Positions 12,725-24,639 of a stretch of DNA of 64,000 bases are shown here, piece by piece. Both the position numbers and the translations under genes were made by a program. Below the pieces are notes generated by a model. That model was not told where the DNA came from. It saw nothing but the letters and a program-made list of their open reading frames with translations, and did not search any database. How positions within the stretch are numbered: the stretch's first letter is position 1; every line of letters starts with the position of its first letter. The DNA is from Ursus arctos (taxonomy: Eukaryota; Chordata; Mammalia; Carnivora; Ursidae), in the NCBI RefSeq assembly GCF_023065955.2, contig NW_026623050.1, positions 27,209,919 through 27,273,918 of the forward strand, in the 5' to 3' direction.

Positions 12725-15089
12725 AAAACAATACATCCCAGTGTCTGTCACCTTTTTAAGGTATTTCTCTAGAATCCTACCCCAAAATACTACTTACATT
12801 TCTTTGGCCGGAATTTTAGCAGCAGGCCACACTTAGATGTAAGAGATTCAGAGAAATTAGTTTTTAGCTGGGTACATTGTTGTCCTGAATAAAACTGGGA
12901 CTTTCTTAAATGGAAGACTAGGAATATTGACTTAGTGTATACAAATAGATATATTGATTCTGTATAACAAGTATATTCTGTATAGGCAAATAAACTGAAA
13001 TAACCCTTAAAGCAAATACCCATGGGGGAGTGGATTTTTCTTGCCCTGAAGGACACTGTTGATAGGGGAATCCCTAGTCAATGCATTAGCTTATTTTTAG
13101 ACTTTGTTCATATTTCCTATGTTTGGCACAATACTTGCAACAAAAATCTCTTTTATAATTGGATGGGACCAAAAGCAAATACAGTGGATGTTTTCTGAAG
13201 TGTTTGTTGTGTTTTGACAGTATAGATACGGTCTTTACATTCTATTATTATCTTTGTGATTATTATTTATTTTTATTTGCTAAAGTGTCTTCTAAAATTC
13301 AGCATTTTTTTTTAAGATTTTATTTATTTGACAGAGAGAGAGTGCAAAAGCAGGGAGAGTGGGAGGGGGACAAGCAGGCTCCCCACTGAGCAGGGAGCCT
13401 GACGTGGGGCTTGATCTCAGGACCCTTGAATCATGACCCAAGCCGAAGGCAGATGCTTAACCACCTGAGCCACCCAGGCGGCCTAAGCATTGTTCTTTAT
13501 GAAGCTCTTTTCTATGCCATTAGCTGATAGACTCTCTAGTAATAGGTCCAATCCAAATGTTAATGCTAAATGTTAAAGTGGGATTGGTTTTTATTATATG
13601 CATTTTAAATTCTGTGGGTTTTTAAACTTCTCATAACAATAAAACACAAACCAGTACATAATTATGTCTAAAGGCATTTAAGAAGCATTGTAAAAATAAA
13701 AGTATTTTGAATTTCTAAGTTTGTAGTTGTAGATTTCTGTAGTTATATAGCGTTTTTGTGCAGAATCTAGAGATTCTTAAATAAGAGGCTCTTTGTCATC
13801 TGACATCGTTCCATCAGTTATTCAGTTACAGAGATGTCTCAGTAACTTACTCAAGAACTCGTGTCTATATTGCATTATTTTTAGAGCAGAAATTCCTTAA
13901 GAATTTGAAATAGTAAACTTATCTTTGAGCTGAACAAAATTATTTTCATGAAAAGCCATTAACTTGTCCTCTGTGAAAAGGAATCAGGAGATTAAAGCCT
14001 AGAATTTGTTTATTTAAAGTTTAAAATTCTAGATTGAGGTCCAGAATTCTCCACATTTTTATACTTTAAAGGAAGAATGAAGAGTCCTAATTTCCAGCCT
14101 TGATATAAGCGGTTTGGAATGCTTTACTGTTAAAAGAAAGTTACACAAAGCTGATTATCAGCCAAAATATACTGGTAGTTCTCTCCTGGTTTACAAACTT
14201 GGAGTTCACTGTAAGAAATATATTTGTCGCAAGAAAATTATTTTTAGAATGAGGTTTCTTTTAGATTTGATTGGCTGGACTTAGAAGTGTAATCAGAATG
14301 GGGCACCTGCATGGCTCAGTCAGCTAAGCTTCCGACTCTTGATTTTGGCTCAGGTCATGATCTCAGGGTTGTGAGATTGAGCCCATGGTAGGGCTCCGCA
14401 CTGGGCATATAGCCTGCTTAAGATTATCTCTCTCCCTTTGTCTGTCCCCTGCTCTCCCTCCCTCTAAAAAAAAACAACATGTGTAATAAGAGTTCAGACA
14501 GAAAGTAGCGAGGACCTAAAATATGGGAGAGGCCATAGGAATGAAGGAAGGGAAAAAGGTAAGTCACGAAGCAAAGGTTGAAAAATAGGATTTAGCATCT
14601 TGATGGATGTGAGATTTGAGGGCAAGAGAGTCAACCACGGTTTTAATGGAGAGGAGAAATATGAGAAGAATGTTTGAAAGAGATTAGTTTTAGACCTGTT
14701 CATTTTGAGGGGCACCTAGGTGGCTCAGTCAGTTGGGCGTCCAACTCAGTCCCGGCTCAGGTCTTGATTTTGGGGTCATGAGTTCAAGCCCTGAGTGGGG
14801 CTCTATGCTGGGGATGGAGCCTAAAAAAAAAAAGGCAAGTTTATTTTGAGAAATGAGAAGAGCACACACATATCAAGTCATTGGTTCTCATAAGAACCTA
14901 TTACGATTCTCAGTGGGCTTTTTTTTAATTTTTAAATCCTCAAAGCACATACCTTTGGCCACTCTTCACTCAGTATTATGACTTGGACTTTTAGGGGACA
15001 TATAAGATTCTTGAAGGAAGAAAGTGATTTTTCAAATTATATATGCCCACAGCCCTCCAAAGTTATGAATTTTGAGGGAAGGGTACAGT

Positions 15090-15129
<40 letters not shown>

Positions 15130-18100
15130 CCCACAGGTGATTCTGATAAACAACTTTCCTGCCCTTCTCCAAAACCAGATTTGAGAATTATTAATGCTAG
15201 TAGAAAATCTGATCATAATTTGGAACAGTGGTTGTGGTACTGATGCAGATCTGTAGTTTTCTCTGCAGAAGAGAAGACCTGGGGAGGGGGGCTGCAGTGA
15301 TTGGAGGGATGTAGGAAATCATAGGATTGATATTAGAAGTGAGAGCTCAGGGCAGCAGACTGGCCCAAGGTTGGGTATCAAGGAAGTGTTGGTTAACAGT
15401 GCTGCAGGAGGCAGATAGGGTATCGACTATACAAGGGAATTGGAAGAGCCTTGAAAACCCACAAGAGGGCTGTTTAGTGATGGGGAAGCCAGATTTTAAG
15501 GAGTTGAATGACTAGAGAGGGTGAGTGCCTGGAAACAAGGTGTGGGCTGTTCTGTGTAGTTTGGCAGTAAATGAGGAGGGAGAAAGGACGGGCAGCTGGA
15601 AGCTATAACAAGGGTAAAAAGTTGTTGTTTTCCTTAGGATACAGAAAACATAGAGCATTTTGTTAACTGAGGTAAAGGAGTCAAATCTTCTAGCATGGCA
15701 CAGAAAGTTCTTCGTGGCCGGTCCCCTGTCCATTCCTCCAGCATCACCTTCTACCTCTTATCCCCTCAACCTATAGCCAAACGGAACTACTTCGCTCCCC
15801 AGCTTGGCCTCTGTAACCAGCCATCTGAACAAGGGTCCAGGGTCCAGCGGTATTGACATCACCTGGGATCTTGTTAGAATTGCAGAATTACGTGCCCCCT
15901 TCCCGGACCTAATGAAGCTGAATCTGCATTTTAACACAATCTCCAGGTGGTTTATATAGTGCTTTGCAATTTAGAACTGTCTGACCAGACTGTTAGCGCC
16001 TAGAAAGCAGCTACAGTGTATGGTTTAACTAGTCCCTCCAGTGCCTTGCAAGGTGTCTCCATTAAATATTTGGCCGACAAGTGATGCTTTCATGTTTGAA
16101 CATTTTTTAATTTTTTAAAAATTTTATTTATTTGAGAGAGATGGAGAGCATGAGCTGGGGGAGGGGCAAAGGGAGAGGAGAAGCAGACTCCCCGCTGAGT
16201 GCAGAGCCTGCCGTGGGGCTTGATCCCAGCACCCTGAGAGCATGACCTGAGCCAAAGTCGGACGCTTAACCCAGGCACCCCTAAACATGTTTAATGAGCA
16301 CTTGATGGACAGCAGGTACTGTTCTAGGTTGGGGAGTCGTCAAGGAGCAAGATCGGTCAGGTTCCTGCCCTATGACACTTAACATTCTATGGGAGGAGAC
16401 AAACATGTAAACTAAGAAGTTCAGATACTGATATGAAGAAAATAAAACAAAGCAATGTTATATAGAGTAACGGGGAGAGAATGTAAGGGTTCAAGTAGAC
16501 GTGACTGATGAGGAGCCAAATTGCCTTGTTGCAAGTACAGAAATACGTCTGGCAGGAAAAGAAGGCAAGATGCTGTAAGTGATGAGATCAGAGAGGTAGG
16601 GGCTAAATTGCACTGGACAGTGAATCTCAATGCCATTAGATCCCCTGCCCCTTAATTTAACAAATATTTTATACATCCTTTAGTTTCTTGAAATGCTCTA
16701 TATGGTTATATGATCTATACTCACTACTCTTAACTAAAATAAAATATAAGGGGCACCTGGGTGGCTCTGTTGGTTAAGTGTCTGCCTTCGGCTCAGGTCA
16801 TGATCCCAGGGTCTTGGGATGGAGTCCCGCACCAGCCTCCCTACTCAGCGTGGAGTCTGCTGCTGCTTCTCCTGCGTCCTGCTTCTGCTCCTGCTCATGC
16901 TCTCTCACTTTCTCTGTAAAATAAATAAAAATCTTTAAAAAAAATTTTTTTAAATAAAAGAAATATAATTTATAATAAATTATAGATATTTTGGTATGTT
17001 AAAGTTTACTCACAACATTAGAAGACATGATAAAATCAGATGCAACTTAAGACATGAAAGTATCACAAACGTAACAACTATAAATGCAGACAAATGCAGG
17101 TGTATCGTATCGGTGCTTCTACCCATGCCTTGGTGGCCGCCTCTAGCTGTGAGCAAAATAAAATGCAGTCTTTCTTCAGTTTTCACGATGGTTACTTTCA
17201 AGAAAAAGTTATTGTAGAATAAAAATGTCCAAAAAGTGCTTTGTGCTTGTGTGTAAAATGGAGAGGGTTCTAGTCTCAGCTCATTATAAACAGATATTTT
17301 ACTTACATGAGTACCCGGCAGGATAGTTGAAGGTCTTCCACGGTAAGGGAGAATACACTACTGTGTGGGACTTTTCCACACATCCTAGGACGTTTAGGAC
17401 CCTTGAGCCCCTGACCACTAAATGTCAGTAAGAGCTCTCTAGTTTTGTGACACATAAAAAAATGTCTCCAAAAATTTCCCTTAGGGAGTTGGTACTGCCT
17501 TTGTTGAAGACCATTGATTGTGTTGTAGGCCATCGTAAGAAATTTGAGTTTTGTCCTCAATGGTGGTAACCATTGGAAGGTTTCAAATAGATGGAAGAAG
17601 GTTAAGACACAATCTCAGGCTTCAGCATGGAGAATGGACGGCAAGGAGATAAAATGATCTAGGAAGTGTAAGTGGTGGAACAAGGTTGTAGAGGCAAAAA
17701 GGCCGTCAGGGATGCAGGTGGTAGAATTAGTCATAAAAACAATAGGAAATTTTCTTAAGTGACTTGAGAGAAGGAAAAAAGAATGCATGATAATGTAAAT
17801 ACATTTTAAGATAGAGATGGGAGTTTGAGGCCATCTAAAGCATCTAAAGTACGCTGGAATCTTCTCAGTAAAACAAGGGATGTAGTTGTCTGCCCGCTGG
17901 CCAGAGGTGGGGTGGAGGACTGGGGGAGATTGGCAATAGCTATTGGGAAGAATATACCAGGGAATAACCAGGAAAAGACTGAGATTTGGTAGCAGCAGTG
18001 AAGACCCTTAGCAAAAGTATGAATTGATACCAGTCAGCTTTGTTATGTGAATATCTGCAGCTTTTCTCCAGATAAGGAACCAAAGAAAGAGATACCTAGA

Positions 18101-20328
18101 TTTATTCAGGATTGGCAGATTGGTGTACTGTCGGGTCAGAAGAGTGAGGAACCCACAGCTGAAACAGTTCAGGCTAGAGCTAGTTCACTTGGGTGAAATC
18201 AGGAACTAGAAGACCTGGGAAATTGGGAAGAGTCAAGGAGAATAGATGGAGGTCACAATGAGGGCAGAGAGCAGGTTCAGTTGGAGAGTTGGCAGGATTG
18301 GAAATCCTAGTCCTAGGGAGAGATGTCTGAGTTTGAGACCTTACCCACGAAGTGATTGAAAGCGGTGGTGAGACTCAGTCTGACAGTGCTTACGAACAGC
18401 CAAGATGGGACGAAGATGAAGATTGTTACAGGTGGGACAGCACACTGGAAACCTAAGAACACATTTTATTATGCATCTTGAAAGAAAGGATTCTCATGAG
18501 CCGCGTTTCGTGTTTGGTTTAATTATTTTGTGATTTCATTTCAGTTACCTCATATTAGAAACCTCATGAAGTCAGGCACTTTGTCTCTTTTGTTGAACCT
18601 TTATTTCAGCATTTCAGGCAGTGCCTCCCACATAATGAGTGCTCCATCAATAACTGTTTAATGCATGAGTGAATAACAGCTATCATTTATTCAGTAGCTA
18701 CCAGAAATATGTAAAGTGGGGGCGCCTGGGTGGCTCAGTCGTTAAGCATCTGCCTTCGGCTCAGGGCGTGATCCCAGGGTCCTGGGATTGAGCCCCGCAT
18801 CGGGCTCCCTGCTCCGCTGGGAGCCTGCTTCTTCCTCTCCCACTCCCCTGCTTGTGTTCCCTCTCTCGCTGGCTGTCTCTCTCTCTGTCAAATAAATAAA
18901 TGAAATCTTAAAAAAAAAGAAAGAAAATATAAAGTGATTGATACACATATTCCTAACTCTACAAAGTAGATATTTTTGTCACCACTTCACAAATTAGGGT
19001 GCTGAAGCAGAGAGGCAACAGACACCTGCCACTTACAAGCTGTATGACCTGGGACAAGTTATTTCTAATCTCTGCCTCCGTTTTCTATCTGTGAAATAGA
19101 AATTGTCGTGCTACCTACCTCTGAACCTTGTTACAAGAATAAATTAGTTCATCCTGACATGGTTCTTAGAACAATGCCTGGCACGTAGTAAGAACTGTGT
19201 AAGTGTTAAATAAAAGAAGCATATTTTACTAGCTAGTAAGGGTGAGTTGGGATTCCAGTGGGTTTGCGAGCTCCAGCTTCCCTCACTACACCAAGAAAGT
19301 CCCACGTCACATTATTACACATAGTATTCCTGTTGGCATTTTTAGCCAGGAGATGTAGTCTCCTTACAAATATCAATCTTAAACATCTCAATGTATACTC
19401 TCTTAGTTATAAAATTCACACGTGGCACATGATTCACTGAGCCCAAGGACTGGGAATATCTGTCAAACAATAAGTGTTTCTGCATATGCACCAGGCAAAT
19501 GTATCGTGTGTAATATTAATCATTTCATTTTTACAGGTATTAAAACTTTGATACACCCAAAATGGGCGAGTCATGCCAGTAGGAAAAAAAGCAAAAAACA
19601 CTTTCTGTGCTTTAATTACTCAATTATTTGTGTTTTTTTTAGCATCTGAATCATACTGAAAATTAATGGTTTCTCAGAATGTATAATCACTACATTGCAA
19701 CAGCCTGTCTCATGTGCATATTTTCCTATTCGTTATCATATGTAAAGTCCATAATAGACTATGAAGTTTTTAATGACCATTCTTATTTCATTTTAGATTT
19801 TATGTTTATAATAAAAAGAGACGTCTTGTCAACACACCATACGTGGATAACTCCTATAAATGGGCTGGTGGTGGATTTCTGTCTACAGTGGGTGACCTTC
19901 TGAAATTTGGGAACGCAATGCTGTATGGTTACCAAGTTGGGCTCTTTAAGAACTCACATGAAAATCTTTTACCCGGATATCTCAAGCCAGAAACAATGGT
20001 TATGATTTGGACACCAGTCCCCAACACAGAGATGTCTTGGGATAAGGAGGGTAAATACGCAATGGCGTGGGGTGTTGTGGAAAAGAAGCAACTGTACGGT
20101 TCTTGTAGAAAGCAGCGGCATTATGCCTCACACACCGGAGGTGCGGTGGGTGCCAGCAGTGTCCTGCTGGTCCTTCCTGAAGAACTGGATGCGGAAGCTA
20201 TGAACAACAAGGTTCCCCCGAGGGGAGTAGTCGTTTCTATCATATGTAACATGCAATCTGTTGGCCTCAACAGCACTGCTTTAAAGATTGCTCTGGAATT
20301 TGATAAAGACAGAGCTGACGTGTCTTAA
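5540..20328 (+). CDS. LACTB: LACTB, mitochondrial serine beta-lactamase-like protein (six exons)
   Basis: Joined coding exons are 5540-5902, 6537-6603, 8083-8273, 8798-9149, 10327-10492 and 19797-20328, totalling 1671 bp or 556 residues plus TAA. All five introns have GT-AG ends and the phases fit without a frameshift or stop. The protein starts MYRLLSAVTAR, a typical LACTB mitochondrial leader, followed by a glycine/leucine hydrophobic segment near residues 40-60. The penicillin-binding/class C beta-lactamase fold follows: SISK (SxxK nucleophile, S166 and K169), YST at 330-332 in the YxN position, and HTGG at 492-495 in the KTG position. A lysine/glutamate-rich insert at about 228-305 interrupts the fold. 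Known family role: an intermembrane-space, filament-forming serine hydrolase linked to mitochondrial lipid metabolism and tumour suppression. Human LACTB is 547 residues from memory; the extra residues lie in exon 1, the charged insert and the C-terminus. RPS27L downstream on the opposite strand matches human gene order. Confidence 0.97.
6187..6462 (+). repeat. 23-bp GC-box minisatellite in LACTB intron 1
   Basis: The GGAGGGA core recurs at 6224, 6248, 6271, 6294, 6317, 6340, 6363, 6386, 6409 and 6432. That gives ten copies at a 23-bp period, with one 24-bp step from an extra G. Each unit contains GGGGCGGGGCCC, an Sp1/KLF-type GC box, and closely spaced G-runs able to form G-quadruplexes. The first two units carry CTGG where later ones have CGGG, so the homogeneous 3' copies look more recently amplified. 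Because 23 is not a multiple of three and the unit lacks stops, it creates long false frames on both strands. Confidence 0.95.
6537..6603 (+). CDS. LACTB: LACTB exon 2
   Basis: This 67-bp exon begins after ctcgtag and encodes DEVGAPGIVVGVSVDGKEVW plus SE, the first strands of the beta-lactamase-like fold. It ends in phase 1 at GAAG before the donor gtgggc. Intron 1 before it is only 634 bp and is largely filled by a GC-box minisatellite. Confidence 0.96.
6604..8082 (+). other. LACTB intron 2, nothing recognised
   Basis: 1479 bp of A/T-rich unique-looking sequence between exons 2 and 3. No SINE or other repeat seen. Confidence 0.7.
8083..8273 (+). CDS. LACTB: LACTB exon 3, carrying the SxxK nucleophile
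   Basis: This 191-bp exon lies between acceptor tttctaaag and donor gtaata. It encodes LGYADVENRVPCKPETVMRI followed by ASISKSL. The active-site serine is S166 and the general-base lysine is K169. It ends cleanly after codon 207 (GEK). Confidence 0.97.
8512..8739 (-). mobile_element. CAN-SINE in LACTB intron 3
   Basis: Antisense copy running from poly(T) and AAGATTTTATTAATTTGAGAG to GGGCCACCCAGGTGCCCC. It sits in the 524-bp intron 3, about 60 bp before the exon 4 acceptor. Confidence 0.92.
8798..9149 (+). CDS. LACTB: LACTB exon 4 with charged insert
   Basis: This 352-bp exon runs from acceptor caattag to donor gtgagt. It starts VSVTTRLLISHLSGIRHYEK, the LLxHxSG region of the fold. A strongly charged Lys/Glu/Asp segment (about residues 228-305) follows, and the exon ends NDPLFFKPG. 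The insert is longer than in the remembered human protein by about five residues (EKEFKEKGGKSNEK) and has no counterpart in bacterial class C enzymes. Confidence 0.97.
10327..10492 (+). CDS. LACTB: LACTB exon 5
   Basis: This 166-bp exon lies between acceptor tgtctcaag and donor gtaaat. It encodes SQFLYSTFGYTLLAAIVERA through VIYNRAR. YST occupies the position of the YxN motif of class C beta-lactamases, with the usual Asn replaced by Thr as in LACTB orthologues. It ends in phase 2. Confidence 0.97.
10795..11335 (-). mobile_element. Old LINE-1 3' fragment in LACTB intron 5
   Basis: T-rich antisense L1 3' sequence with TAAGTTGCAGACACGGTACC, TTCAAATTTTGCCAGTTCTT and CAATAATGTCCTTCATAGCA. Confidence 0.55.
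12687..12722. repeat. (TG)n microsatellite
   Basis: About 18 uninterrupted TG units in LACTB intron 5. Confidence 0.97.
13306..13484 (-). mobile_element. CAN-SINE in LACTB intron 5
   Basis: Antisense copy, TTTTTTTAAGATTTTATTTA to GAGCCACCCAGGCGGCC. Confidence 0.92.
14298..14477 (+). mobile_element. CAN-SINE in LACTB intron 5
   Basis: Sense copy GGGGCACCTGCATGGCTCAG with CT-rich tract and poly(A). Confidence 0.9.
14709..14834 (+). mobile_element. CAN-SINE, short form
   Basis: Sense head GGGGCACCTAGGTGGCTCAG, joined to poly(A) soon after GGGGATGGAGCC with no CT-rich tract. Confidence 0.88.
15092..15126. repeat. (GA)n microsatellite
   Basis: About 17 GA units, not attached to a recognisable SINE. 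Confidence 0.95.
16104..16282 (-). mobile_element. CAN-SINE in LACTB intron 5
   Basis: Antisense copy, AAATTTTATTTATTTGAGAG to CCAGGCACCCC, with a short deletion in the head. Confidence 0.9.
16750..16945 (+). mobile_element. CAN-SINE in LACTB intron 5
   Basis: Sense copy GGGGCACCTGGGTGGCTCTG to AAATAAATAAAAATCTTTAA. Confidence 0.92.
18545..18680 (+). mobile_element. L2 LINE 3' end
   Basis: Sense L2 end: ACCTCATGAAGTCAGGCACT, TTGTCTCTTTTGTTG and TGCTCCATCAATAACTGTTT, then GAATAA. Confidence 0.6.
18719..18930 (+). mobile_element. CAN-SINE, younger long form
   Basis: Near-consensus GGGGCGCCTGGGTGGCTCAG copy with the TCCGCTGGGAGCCTGC body. Imperfect target duplication AAATATGTAAAGTG / AAATATAAAGTG flanks it. 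Confidence 0.95.
19015..19215 (+). mobile_element. MIR-type SINE
   Basis: CCACTTACAAGCTGTATGAC, CTGGGACAAGTTATT and GAACAATGCCTGGCACGTAG match the MIR core. Confidence 0.8.
19797..20328 (+). CDS. LACTB: LACTB exon 6 (coding part), with HTGG motif and stop
   Basis: The exon starts after tcattttag and completes Arg380. It encodes FYVYNKKRRLVNTPYVDNSY, then KWAGGGFLSTVGDLLKFGNA, then a C-terminal lobe with YASHTGGAVGASS (H492-T-G in place of KTG). It ends KDRADVS followed by TAA. The C-terminus is about two residues longer than remembered for human. Confidence 0.97.
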
Positions 20329-20375
20329 CATCACGGTGCAAAATGAGCTGTTTTCTTGTTGCTGTTGTTTGGAAC

Positions 20376-20561
20376 ATTAAAGTCCCAAAATACATGAGAT
20401 TTTTAAAAATAGATTTGTAATAGAGTATAATTGAATGCAGAGAATTATGTACCTCTAATTGCTTAATTTTGTAATTGTCTTTTATTGTAGGATTAGATCT
20501 TTATACTCAGGGAAGTAACTATATTATTTTTTTGGAAAAAAGTGTTAATTCTTGAAATAAA
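20376..20561 (+). terminator. LACTB candidate poly(A) signals
   Basis: ATTAAA lies at 20376-20381 and AATAAA at 20556-20561, downstream of the LACTB stop. This suggests a 3' UTR of about 70 to 260 bases. Which site is used cannot be told from sequence. Confidence 0.6.
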
Positions 20562-20664
20562 ATATTCTGATAAAATATAGTTTTTGAATGTGTAATATAA
20601 AGAAAATCTCATTCAACAGGAAACTTCAAATATTGTTATTTTAATATGACAGGAAACAAGTTTA

Positions 20665-21196
20665 TGAGAAATTGTATGTTATCTATTGCAGCTTAAAAGA
20701 ACAAAGAATCATCTCATGGTTTCCAAGGCTTAGGAATTCAGTCACTTGGCTGGATGCATCTGAGTCCGGTCTGTAATGAGGTTGCAGACAAGATGTTGTG
20801 GTCATCCAAAGGCTTCTCGGGGGCTTCAGGAAATGCTTCTAAAATGGCTCACTCACTTGACTGGTGGCAAGTATCAGTCCTCTGGCTTGTGAGTAGCAAG
20901 AGGTCTGTTTCCCTCCGTGTGGGCCTCTATATAGGACTACTTGTGTATCTTCATGTCATGTTAATTGGCTTTTCCCGGAGAAGTGATTCGAGACATAGAG
21001 AGAGGGGGAGGGCAGGAGAGAGAGCCATGAGCCAGGCAGAAGCCAAAGTCTTTTATAACCTAGCCTCAGAGACCACATACCATCACATTTGCTATAGAAT
21101 TTAGATCTCACAGACCAACCCTGATAACAGTCTTGGAGGGATTACACAGGGTATGAATGTCTCAAGGTGGGGATCATTGGGGGTCATCTACCACAG
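20665..21196 (-). mobile_element. Old LTR-like repeat, MaLR-type (copy 1)
   Basis: Diverged repeat beginning TTATCTATTGCAGC and passing through AATGAGGTTGCAGACAAG, AATGGCTCACTCACTTGACT and CAGACCAACCCTGATAACAG. It aligns by eye with 23040-23432. The pattern suggests an antisense MaLR-family LTR; subfamily not assigned. Confidence 0.5.
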
Positions 21197-21977
21197 TCTG
21201 ACCTCTGGTCCCCAATGATTAATGTCCTTCCTACCTCTTCCCAAGTTTTCCAGAGATTTCATTCCATTATGGTGTCAGCTCAAGACTACCATGTGAATCA
21301 GGTCTAGGTGTGGATGAGCCTCCTTAAGTATAGTGCCTCTTTATCTGAAGTCCTGTGACATAAAGACAAGTTATCTGCTCCCCACATGTGCAACGTACAA
21401 TGGCACAACATATGCAGTCATTGCTATGGACCCTCCTCTTTTAGAAAGTGGGGAACTGGAAGACGTCCATCAGTCCTAGCAGTTCTGAAATCCAACCAGA
21501 CACAGGGTGGCAGCTCCTTGATTAGTACTCCAGGCCTGGGGATAATTTTTGGCTCTTGGGCTATGTTCTCCAGACCCTTGGTTCTGCCCTCTGGCTTATT
21601 ATTTTTTCATGAAAGGTAACATGTGTTTGTAGCTGAGTGGTTTTCTCAGCCTGCTTTCTGCTTGCGTAAGTTTGGAGGGTCAAAGGCCTCTTTTGTACTC
21701 TATCTCTCCTTTCAGTTTAAGTAGTGTTTCTGCCAATACCATTTGTTTAAACTTTGTGAGTCTCCTACAAATTTCTTTGGGGTTTGTGTTAGTAAACAAA
21801 AAGCATACCACCACATCTCTCCAAAGAAAGCCCTTCTGTAACTTGGGATTCTGCAGATACAATTGGAGAAAACACTTGTTTCTAATAAACCCTATTGTTT
21901 ATATAGCTCTCAGAGGCACCATCTTGGTTCTTTCAGCAGTCAAAGGATTTTAGTCAGAGCTTCAGCTTCATTTTATT

Positions 21978-22176
21978 TTATTTTTTTAAGATTTATTTAT
22001 TTTACAGGGAGAGAGAGCATGCGTGAGTGCAAGGAGAGGCAGAGGGAGAGAGGAACTTAAGCAGACTCCTCACTGAGCCCAGAGCCTGACGTGGGGCCGA
22101 TCTCACCATCCTGAGATCACGACCTGAGCCGAAACCAAGAGTCAGTTGCTTAACCAACTGAGCCACCCAGGTGCCC
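21978..22176 (-). mobile_element. CAN-SINE with clear target duplication
   Basis: Antisense copy flanked by CTTCAGCTTCATTTTA on both sides (about 21959-21974 and 22177-22193). Confidence 0.93.
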
Positions 22177-22734
22177 CTTCAGCTTCATTTTAAACCTTGT
22201 TATGCTGGAAGTGCCCTAAATTTTATCTTGTCTTGACGTCGTTTGAGCTTCATTCGCCATCTGGAGAGTCTGGGAATTTTCCAAACCATCCATTATTGAT
22301 TCTTTTTGTCTAGTAGTCCTTCGTTAGCTAATGTCTCATGCATTTCAGTATAAGCAGCAGGAAGAAGCCAGGAGACACATTCAACACTGGACATCTCAGG
22401 TGGCTCACCCAGTTCATTGGGCACATCTACTTTCCGTGTCCCTGCAGGCAACAGTGTTGCTAAACTTGCCACCACTACAAAATTAGAATTCCTTTTCCTC
22501 CGATTTCCAATAAGATTTTCCTTACTCTCCTTTAAGTCCGCACCTGCAGCCTCTGCAAAGGCCATCGTACTTCTAAACAGTTTCTTCAAGACTCCTGGGG
22601 CTTTCACTGGTGCTCTCTTCAAAAGACTTCACTCCATCTTCCAACCACTACTCTGTTCCAAATCCACTCCCATGTTTTAGGTTTTTGTTACAGCCTCACT
22701 CTACTTCCAGGTAACAAATCTATAACTTAAAAAA

Positions 22735-23035
22735 TACATATTTCAGATATAATTCAAAATTCACATACTTTAACGTGTATGATTCAGTGGTTTTTAGTAT
22801 ATTCACAAGGTGTATATCCATTCAGTTCTGGAACATCTTCACCCAAAAAAAGCAGTCTCCTACCCATTAGCATTTGCTCCCTAGTCCTTTCCCTTTCGAG
22901 ACCCTGGAAACCACCAACCTACTTTCTGTCTCTTTGGATTTGCCTATTATGGACATTTCATATCAATAGAATCCTACAAATATGTGGTCTTTTGTGTCTG
23001 GCTTCTTTCATTTAGTATAATGTGCATCAGGAATC
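22735..23035 (-). mobile_element. Old LINE-1 3' fragment
   Basis: TTCAGTGGTTTTTAGTATAT, CATCTTCACCCAAAAAAAG, ACCCATTAGCATTTGCTCCC and GGATTTGCCTATTATGGAC are typical antisense L1 3' sequence. Confidence 0.65.
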
Positions 23036-23039
23036 TATT

Positions 23040-23432
23040 ATGTAACAAATTATCCTGTCTCACAATTTCTGTGTTTCGTAAGTTTGGAAGCAGCTGAATA
23101 GTTCTAGCTCAGGGTGTATCCTACGATTGCAGACAAGATATCAGCAAGAGCGTCAGTCCTCTGAAGGCTTGCTCAGGGCTAAAGGACCTTATTTTAGTAT
23201 GGGCTATAGGCAAGAGGCCTCCACTGCTTGCTGGCTTAAGGCAAGAGATCTCAGTTTCTCACCACATGGATCTCTCCATAGATCTGTTTGACTGTCCTGT
23301 AACTTCCCCCAAATTGAGTAATTGAAGAGAGAACGAGGCAAATACGACAATGTCTTCTATTATCTAGCCTTGGAAGACATACACCATTGCTTATACCAAA
23401 TTATAGTGATCACACAGACCCACCCTGACTCA
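23040..23432 (-). mobile_element. Old LTR-like repeat, MaLR-type (copy 2)
   Basis: Same repeat family as 20665-21196: GATTGCAGACAAGATATCAG, GTCCTCTGAAGGCTTG and CACAGACCCACCCTGA. Strongly diverged, so an independent old insertion. Confidence 0.5.
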
Positions 23433-24639
23433 GTGTGGGAGACTGGCTCCACAGATGGCTTGTTAGTGTTGACATCTTAGGGAATTTTGTTGTAGCAGCC
23501 ATAGATGAATATATTGGGATTACACTGAATTCAGGAAAATTCAAGAAGAAATCAAAGTTTTTCTACACTCTACTAAAGGAGGGGTTTTCTGTATTTCTGA
23601 GCCCTAAGCCTATTTCTTCACTTTTCCATTTTGATCTATAAATGTAAATAGATGGATAATTCTTAGTTGGTTGACGTATAGAGAAAGCAGCTCCCTAAAA
23701 CAGATGCGTTTCATTTCCTGATGTCTTTCTGGCTTCTGATCTCTATGTCTTATATTTGTATTTGTTGAAGTTTTCCATCGGTGCTGTTTTTGAGAAACAA
23801 AAAGGTCATTCCTTCCTTTAATTTATTAGATTAAATTTATCGTTTAAATTTTAAAATATATTCTGACTAAAGGCAAATGGAATTATAATTTTGAAAATGT
23901 TTCTGATATTGAAAGAGCCATGTTTCTAATTTGATATCAATTTAAGCTTTGAACTTTGCACAGACCACAGAGTGAACTGCTTGGAGGCTCCAAAGAGGGG
24001 ACATTTAAATTGGGGGAAAAGGATGAGGCAAGAGCACTGTCTGGGTGTCAGGGAGAAGTGCACCGTGACTGAACGACAGGTGCGGGAGGACCCACAGAGC
24101 ATGAAGAGCCCCATGAGTTCAGTGAATGTGTATTATGAGCAAGGCAATTGCTTTCGTTATTGTTCATCTTTTTTAGGATTCTTGAAGCTCTGAGAAGACC
24201 TGGGAACTTTCTCAGAAAATGAGGTGATACGCAAATGTCAGGGATTTACTGACCCTAGATTAAGAATTCCCGTTTCAGGTATTTTTGCCATGATAACTTC
24301 TTTTCTCACTTAATATTGTTAGAAATGGTATTGATAAATTTATTTATCTCCCAAAGTGGTATCTCTGGAGTGGCTGATCCTTAATATTGGGTGAAAGAAC
24401 TTGGCACAAGTTTCTTGTGTTTGGGTGTTTGTTTGTTTTCTGTAATTTATAAGTTGTCAGGGCAATCGTTAGCTACAAATGATTTGCTTTACCTTCCTGT
24501 ATCAAACTGGTCTTTTATTTTGTGAAATTGAAAAGAAAATACCAGAAAGCCCAAAAGATTCACATGGCAGATACTCGGTATGGTCTCAATACCCTAAAAT
24601 GTTAACATTTAGTTACATCTTCTTTATTAAAAAATAATA

